Source of the DNA: Gordonia hankookensis
GTDB lineage: Bacteria; Actinomycetota; Actinomycetes; Mycobacteriales; Mycobacteriaceae
Direction of reading: 5' to 3'
NCBI RefSeq assembly: GCF_014673215.1
Contig: NZ_JACWMS010000001.1
Location: 620,001-684,000 of the forward strand
DNA length: 64,000 nt
The translations under genes were made by a program, and so were the position numbers. How positions within the stretch are numbered: the stretch's first letter is position 1; each line of letters opens with the position of its first letter. Shown in pieces: positions 60,856 to 64,000 of the stretch. The notes beneath the pieces are model-generated. The model saw only the letters and a program-made list of their open reading frames with translations. It did no database searches and was not told the origin of the DNA.

Positions 60856-63800
60856 CGATCACCGTCTTGCCGCGCAATTGCGCCGGACAGCTGGTGGCCA
60901 GCGCACAATGGGCACATCCCGGGTTGAGGGTCGCGGCAAAGCCCGGACCGATACTGGCCCGGGCTGCCTTGCGCACCACAGAGATCCACTCGTCCACCCG
61001 CTCCGAGGTGAGAGGCTCCTGGACCCGTTCCGTTGCGCCGCTGTTCCGGTTCGCCGCCGAGACGTACACCAGGCGACCGCCGCCGGGTGCGGTGCCGGTG
61101 CCCTCCACCCCGCCCAGTGCCAGTGCCAGCTGATAGGTCGCCAGCTGCGCGTGATCGTGTGCGTCCGCCTTGGTGATCGCGGTCTTCGCAGTCTTCACGT
61201 CGACTACCACCGGCCGACCCTCACGGTCGCGTTCGAGACGGTCGATCCGGCCGCGTAGGCGCACCGGCACGTCCGGATCGCCGTCCGCGCCGCTGTCGGC
61301 GTCCCCGGCCGGCAGGGTCGCGTCGATCTCCGCCTCGACACCCATCTCCGACAGCTCGTCACGCGAGAGTCGCAGCCAGTCACGGAAATTCGTCAGCATC
61401 GCCTCAGCCCGTTCGAGTTCGCGCACCGAGTACCACGCTGCCCCGGTGTCGACCCGGTCCCAGATGCCGCGTAGGGCAGCGGTCACCTCGGCAGGCTCGA
61501 TCTGGCCGGCCACGGCCTGCACCAGGGTGTGCACCAATGTCCCGGTCAGCGCAGGCGTGCCGTCGCCGTCGCGTCCGCCATGCCGTTCGAGAACCCAACG
61601 CAACGAACATCGCGTCAACGACTCCACATTCGACGGCGACAACATCACCGGCCCTCGGTCGGGAGTCCACAGGGCCGCATCGGAACTCGGTCCCGCCAAT
61701 CCGTACCAGTCCTTCGGTGCAGCACCGGGAATGTCCGAGTCGGCAAGCTCGGCGAGCAGTCCTGCAGCGGCGCGGGTGCGTGCATCGAGCTCGGCGCCGG
61801 CTTCATTCGGCCCGCTCGCTGCGCTCCCGGCGCCGGCTTCATTCGGCCCGCTCGCTGCGCTCCCGGCGCCGGCCACATTCGGCCCGCTCGCTGCGCTCCC
61901 GGCGCCGGCCACCACCGCGGACCGCAACGTCGCAATCAACGACGGCAACGACAGCACTCGATCGACGCCGGGGTCCAGCGGCAATTCCGCGAGAGACTCC
62001 GCCGGTTCGCCGTCCGTCGAGCCCTCCCGGCTGTTGGCGAGTGCATCCGCGATCTCCGCGACGAACCGCGACGGCGATGCGTCGCCGCTCCCGTCTTCCA
62101 CGGCCGTGACCAACAGACGCCGCCGCGCCCGTGTGCACGCCACCAGAAGCAGCCGTCGCTCGTCGGCCAGCGCAGACGTGGTGCGGGCCACCGTGTCCAG
62201 CGCCTCCGGATCCACCCCGTCGAGCAGATCGACCAACTGACCCGTCCCCAGCACACTGCCCCGACTGCGCAGCGACGGCCACAGTCCGTCGAGCACCCCG
62301 GCAACCGCCACGACATCCCACTCGCGGCCCGCGGCGGCATGTGCCGACAGCACGGTCACCGCATCGGCACCCGCACCCGGGACGCGGCTGTCCCGCGGGA
62401 TCTGCAGCGCCGCAAGGTATCGGACAAAACCGGCAGGTCCCGCCGCGGGCAGGTTGTCGGCGAATCCGGCGGCCGCCTCGAACATCGCCATCACCGCGTC
62501 GAGATCGCGGTCGGCCTGCTCTCCGGCCGGGCCACCACGGATCGCACTCGCCATCCACCGACGTTCCAGACCGGTCGTCTGCCAAGCCGCCCACAGGGTT
62601 TCCTCGACGCCCCGACGTGCCGCATCGGCACGGTGGGCGGCATCGACCACCTCGAGTACGCGGACCAGCGGGCGGGCCTCTGCGTCGGTCAGAGCTCGGA
62701 GATAGCGCTCGGCCTCCGTGCGGTCGAGGATCGCGCGCCGCAGGGCGATCAGCGAATCGGTGGCCGCTCCGCCGTCGCCCGTCCGCTCGTCGAAGCGGCG
62801 GACCCCGCGCCGCAGTCGGCGCATGGCGCCCGGGTCGGCACCGCCGACAGGACCGGACAGCAACGCGACCGCGTCCTCCACCGCGAACGCCTCCACGGCA
62901 TCGTCGTCCGACAACCCGCGTGCGGCGACGGCGCGCAGGACCTGCATCAGCGCCGCGACGGCACGCTGACGGTGCAGCGGCAGGTCACTGGTCGGCGTGG
63001 TGACCGGGACTCCCGCGGAACGGAATGCGCGACGCAACGCGGGCAACGCCAGCGACACCGACCGCACGATCACCGCCATCCGGGACCACGGGACACCCGA
63101 GAACAAGTGCGCGCGACGCAACAGGTCAGCGACCGCGGTGGCCTCCTTGGCACCCGAGCTGAAGACCCTGACCTCGGCTCCGCCCAGCGGGTCGTCATTC
63201 GGGTCGGTACCGTCCGACCTCACCTCCGGTGGCAACGGATAGGGATGAGGACGAGCCCCCGGGAGCCGCGACACCAACGCCTTGCCGACCACGGCGACCG
63301 CCGGATGATTTCGAAAACCCTGTGCCAGGACGATGTCCCGGTCGGAACCGCGGTCGGCGAGCCCGTCGGCGAACCGAGGGCTGGCACCCCGGAAACCGAA
63401 CACCGACTGATCGGTGTCGGCGGCGATCAGAGTCGAATCGGTGCCGGTCCCGATCAGCGTCACCAGCGCCGATGCCTGGGGATCGAGGTGCTGGGCATCG
63501 TCGACGAGGAGGTGCCGGATCCGTCGGCGTTGACCGGCGAGAAGCTCCGGGTCCGTGGCGAATGCCGACAGGGCCGACCCGACGAGTTCCGCGGCATCGA
63601 CCGCGGGCGCCGATGCCCCCGGGGCGTCGGCGCCGACCGCGCCGCGCAACAACATGTTCTGCTCGTACTGGCCGTATGCCCGGCCTGCTGCGACCCACTC
63701 CGGGCGGCGATGACGGCGGCCCATGGCGGACAGTTCCTCCGGGCCGACCCCACGTTCGGCGGCACGCATCATCAGATCGCGCAACGCCTGTGCGAACCCA

Positions 63801-64000
63801 TCGGTGCCCAGGGCAGGACGCAGCCGATCCGGCCAGTACTCTGCGCCGTCCTCGACATCGCCTGCCAGCAGTTCACGCAGCACCATGTCCTGTTCGGAGC
63901 CGGTGATCAGGCGGGGTGGCGGATTTCCGTGCGCCGAAGCCTGTAAGCGGAGGACGGCGAACGCATAGGAGTGGACCGTGCGCACCAGGGGCTCCCGCAA
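60848..64000 (-). CDS. adnA: AdnA helicase-nuclease subunit (partial, N-terminus beyond right edge)
   Basis: At least 1050 residues are visible; the N-terminal Walker A part lies outside the window and the frame is still open at the edge. A motif II-like LLVDDAQHLDP is near visible residue 165, followed by AADTDQSVFGFRG. Motif VI-like LLLVACTRARRRLLV is in the middle. The C-terminal nuclease has RGRIDRLERDREGRPVVVDV followed by KTAKT. Cys in LTRCSLRWVLERHGG and in GCAHCALATSC form the four-Cys iron-sulphur staple of AddB/AdnA nucleases. A linker is expanded by three 12-residue repeats (see 61793-61913). Confidence 0.93.
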   Translation of the reverse strand: MREPLVRTVHSYAFAVLRLQASAHGNPPPRLITGSEQDMVLRELLAGDVEDGAEYWPDRLRPALGTDGFAQALRDLMMRAAERGVGPEELSAMGRRHRRPEWVAAGRAYGQYEQNMLLRGAVGADAPGASAPAVDAAELVGSALSAFATDPELLAGQRRRIRHLLVDDAQHLDPQASALVTLIGTGTDSTLIAADTDQSVFGFRGASPRFADGLADRGSDRDIVLAQGFRNHPAVAVVGKALVSRLPGARPHPYPLPPEVRSDGTDPNDDPLGGAEVRVFSSGAKEATAVADLLRRAHLFSGVPWSRMAVIVRSVSLALPALRRAFRSAGVPVTTPTSDLPLHRQRAVAALMQVLRAVAARGLSDDDAVEAFAVEDAVALLSGPVGGADPGAMRRLRRGVRRFDERTGDGGAATDSLIALRRAILDRTEAERYLRALTDAEARPLVRVLEVVDAAHRADAARRGVEETLWAAWQTTGLERRWMASAIRGGPAGEQADRDLDAVMAMFEAAAGFADNLPAAGPAGFVRYLAALQIPRDSRVPGAGADAVTVLSAHAAAGREWDVVAVAGVLDGLWPSLRSRGSVLGTGQLVDLLDGVDPEALDTVARTTSALADERRLLLVACTRARRRLLVTAVEDGSGDASPSRFVAEIADALANSREGSTDGEPAESLAELPLDPGVDRVLSLPSLIATLRSAVVAGAGSAASGPNVAGAGSAASGPNEAGAGSAASGPNEAGAELDARTRAAAGLLAELADSDIPGAAPKDWYGLAGPSSDAALWTPDRGPVMLSPSNVESLTRCSLRWVLERHGGRDGDGTPALTGTLVHTLVQAVAGQIEPAEVTAALRGIWDRVDTGAAWYSVRELERAEAMLTNFRDWLRLSRDELSEMGVEAEIDATLPAGDADSGADGDPDVPVRLRGRIDRLERDREGRPVVVDVKTAKTAITKADAHDHAQLATYQLALALGGVEGTGTAPGGGRLVYVSAANRNSGATERVQEPLTSERVDEWISVVRKAARASIGPGFAATLNPGCAHCALATSCPAQLRGKTVIDD
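61793..61913 (-). repeat. Three 36-bp tandem repeats inside adnA
   Basis: Copies at 61793-61828, 61829-61864 and 61865-61900, plus a partial fourth, share GGCGCCGGCTTCATTCGGCC then CGCTCGCTGCGCTCCC; the third differs in a few bases (CCACATTC for CTTCATTC). Each encodes 12 residues of the type AGAGSAASGPNE, so the reading frame is kept and the linker between the helicase and nuclease parts is lengthened. The segment CGCTCGCTGCGCTC resembles part of the intergenic REP-like element near 26.7 kb. Confidence 0.9.

Overview
The window is high-GC actinobacterial DNA from the Mycobacteriales, most likely Gordonia or a close relative. The support is gene content and order. The block from 42.9 kb to the right edge follows the Mycobacterium tuberculosis order Rv3193c (UPF0182), Rv3194c (PDZ/Lon-like protease), Rv3195, Rv3196, Rv3197, whiB7, uvrD2, mycoredoxin, nudC, Rv3200c, adnB, adnA. 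The prfB-mscS-ftsE-ftsX-smpB block, hisN, the fadE24/fadE23 pair and a galE/MTAP/glycosyltransferase cluster like Rv0535-Rv0541c also match. The tmRNA encodes the tag ADKNQRDYALAA, close to the mycobacterial form.

Layout. (1) 1-7084 is accessory DNA. It holds the edge of a RecA-fold ATPase gene, a small excisionase-like HTH gene, and a tyrosine integrase with an apparent winged-helix insert. Next comes a two-gene restriction-modification system: a nuclease-methylase fusion plus a specificity subunit, resembling the BcgI type IIB arrangement. The stretch is visibly less GC-rich than the rest and stops at a tRNA-Ala gene. (2) 7.1-14 kb: DsbA-like protein, phosphoglucomutase, hydrolase, FadD6-type acyl-CoA ligase, and a carboxylesterase with a CRP/GlxR-type site. 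(3) 14.1-21.1 kb: tmRNA, a GH27 lipoprotein, and smpB, ftsX, ftsE, mscS, prfB. This combines ribosome rescue, division and translation termination. (4) 21.2-26.6 kb: hisN, small metabolic genes and the fadE24-fadE23 operon behind a double palindromic operator. (5) 26.6-35.4 kb: REP-like repeats, a Usp protein, paired fluoride channels, prpE, and an operon for a sugar transferase, DUF2064, methyltransferase and Mo-oxidoreductase. (6) 35.5-40.6 kb: a polytopic membrane protein, a two-component system, an epimerase and MTA phosphorylase. (7) 40.7-42.9 kb: initiator tRNA, an orphan MCE gene with unusual codon use, and a CRP/GlxR-controlled small membrane protein. (8) 42.9-64 kb: the conserved UPF0182-to-adnA block.

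How the genes work together. UvrD2, AdnA/AdnB and NudC form a DNA-repair and NAD(H)/RNA-cap housekeeping group. WhiB7 sits among them behind a long leader with an upstream ORF and a terminator hairpin, which is the layout expected for antibiotic-induced attenuation. SmpB and tmRNA form the trans-translation pair. FtsE/FtsX is the divisome ABC system. The GT2, DUF2064, methyltransferase and membrane protein genes look like a polyprenyl-phosphate-sugar pathway of unknown product. No CRISPR array, rRNA operon or complete insertion sequence was found.
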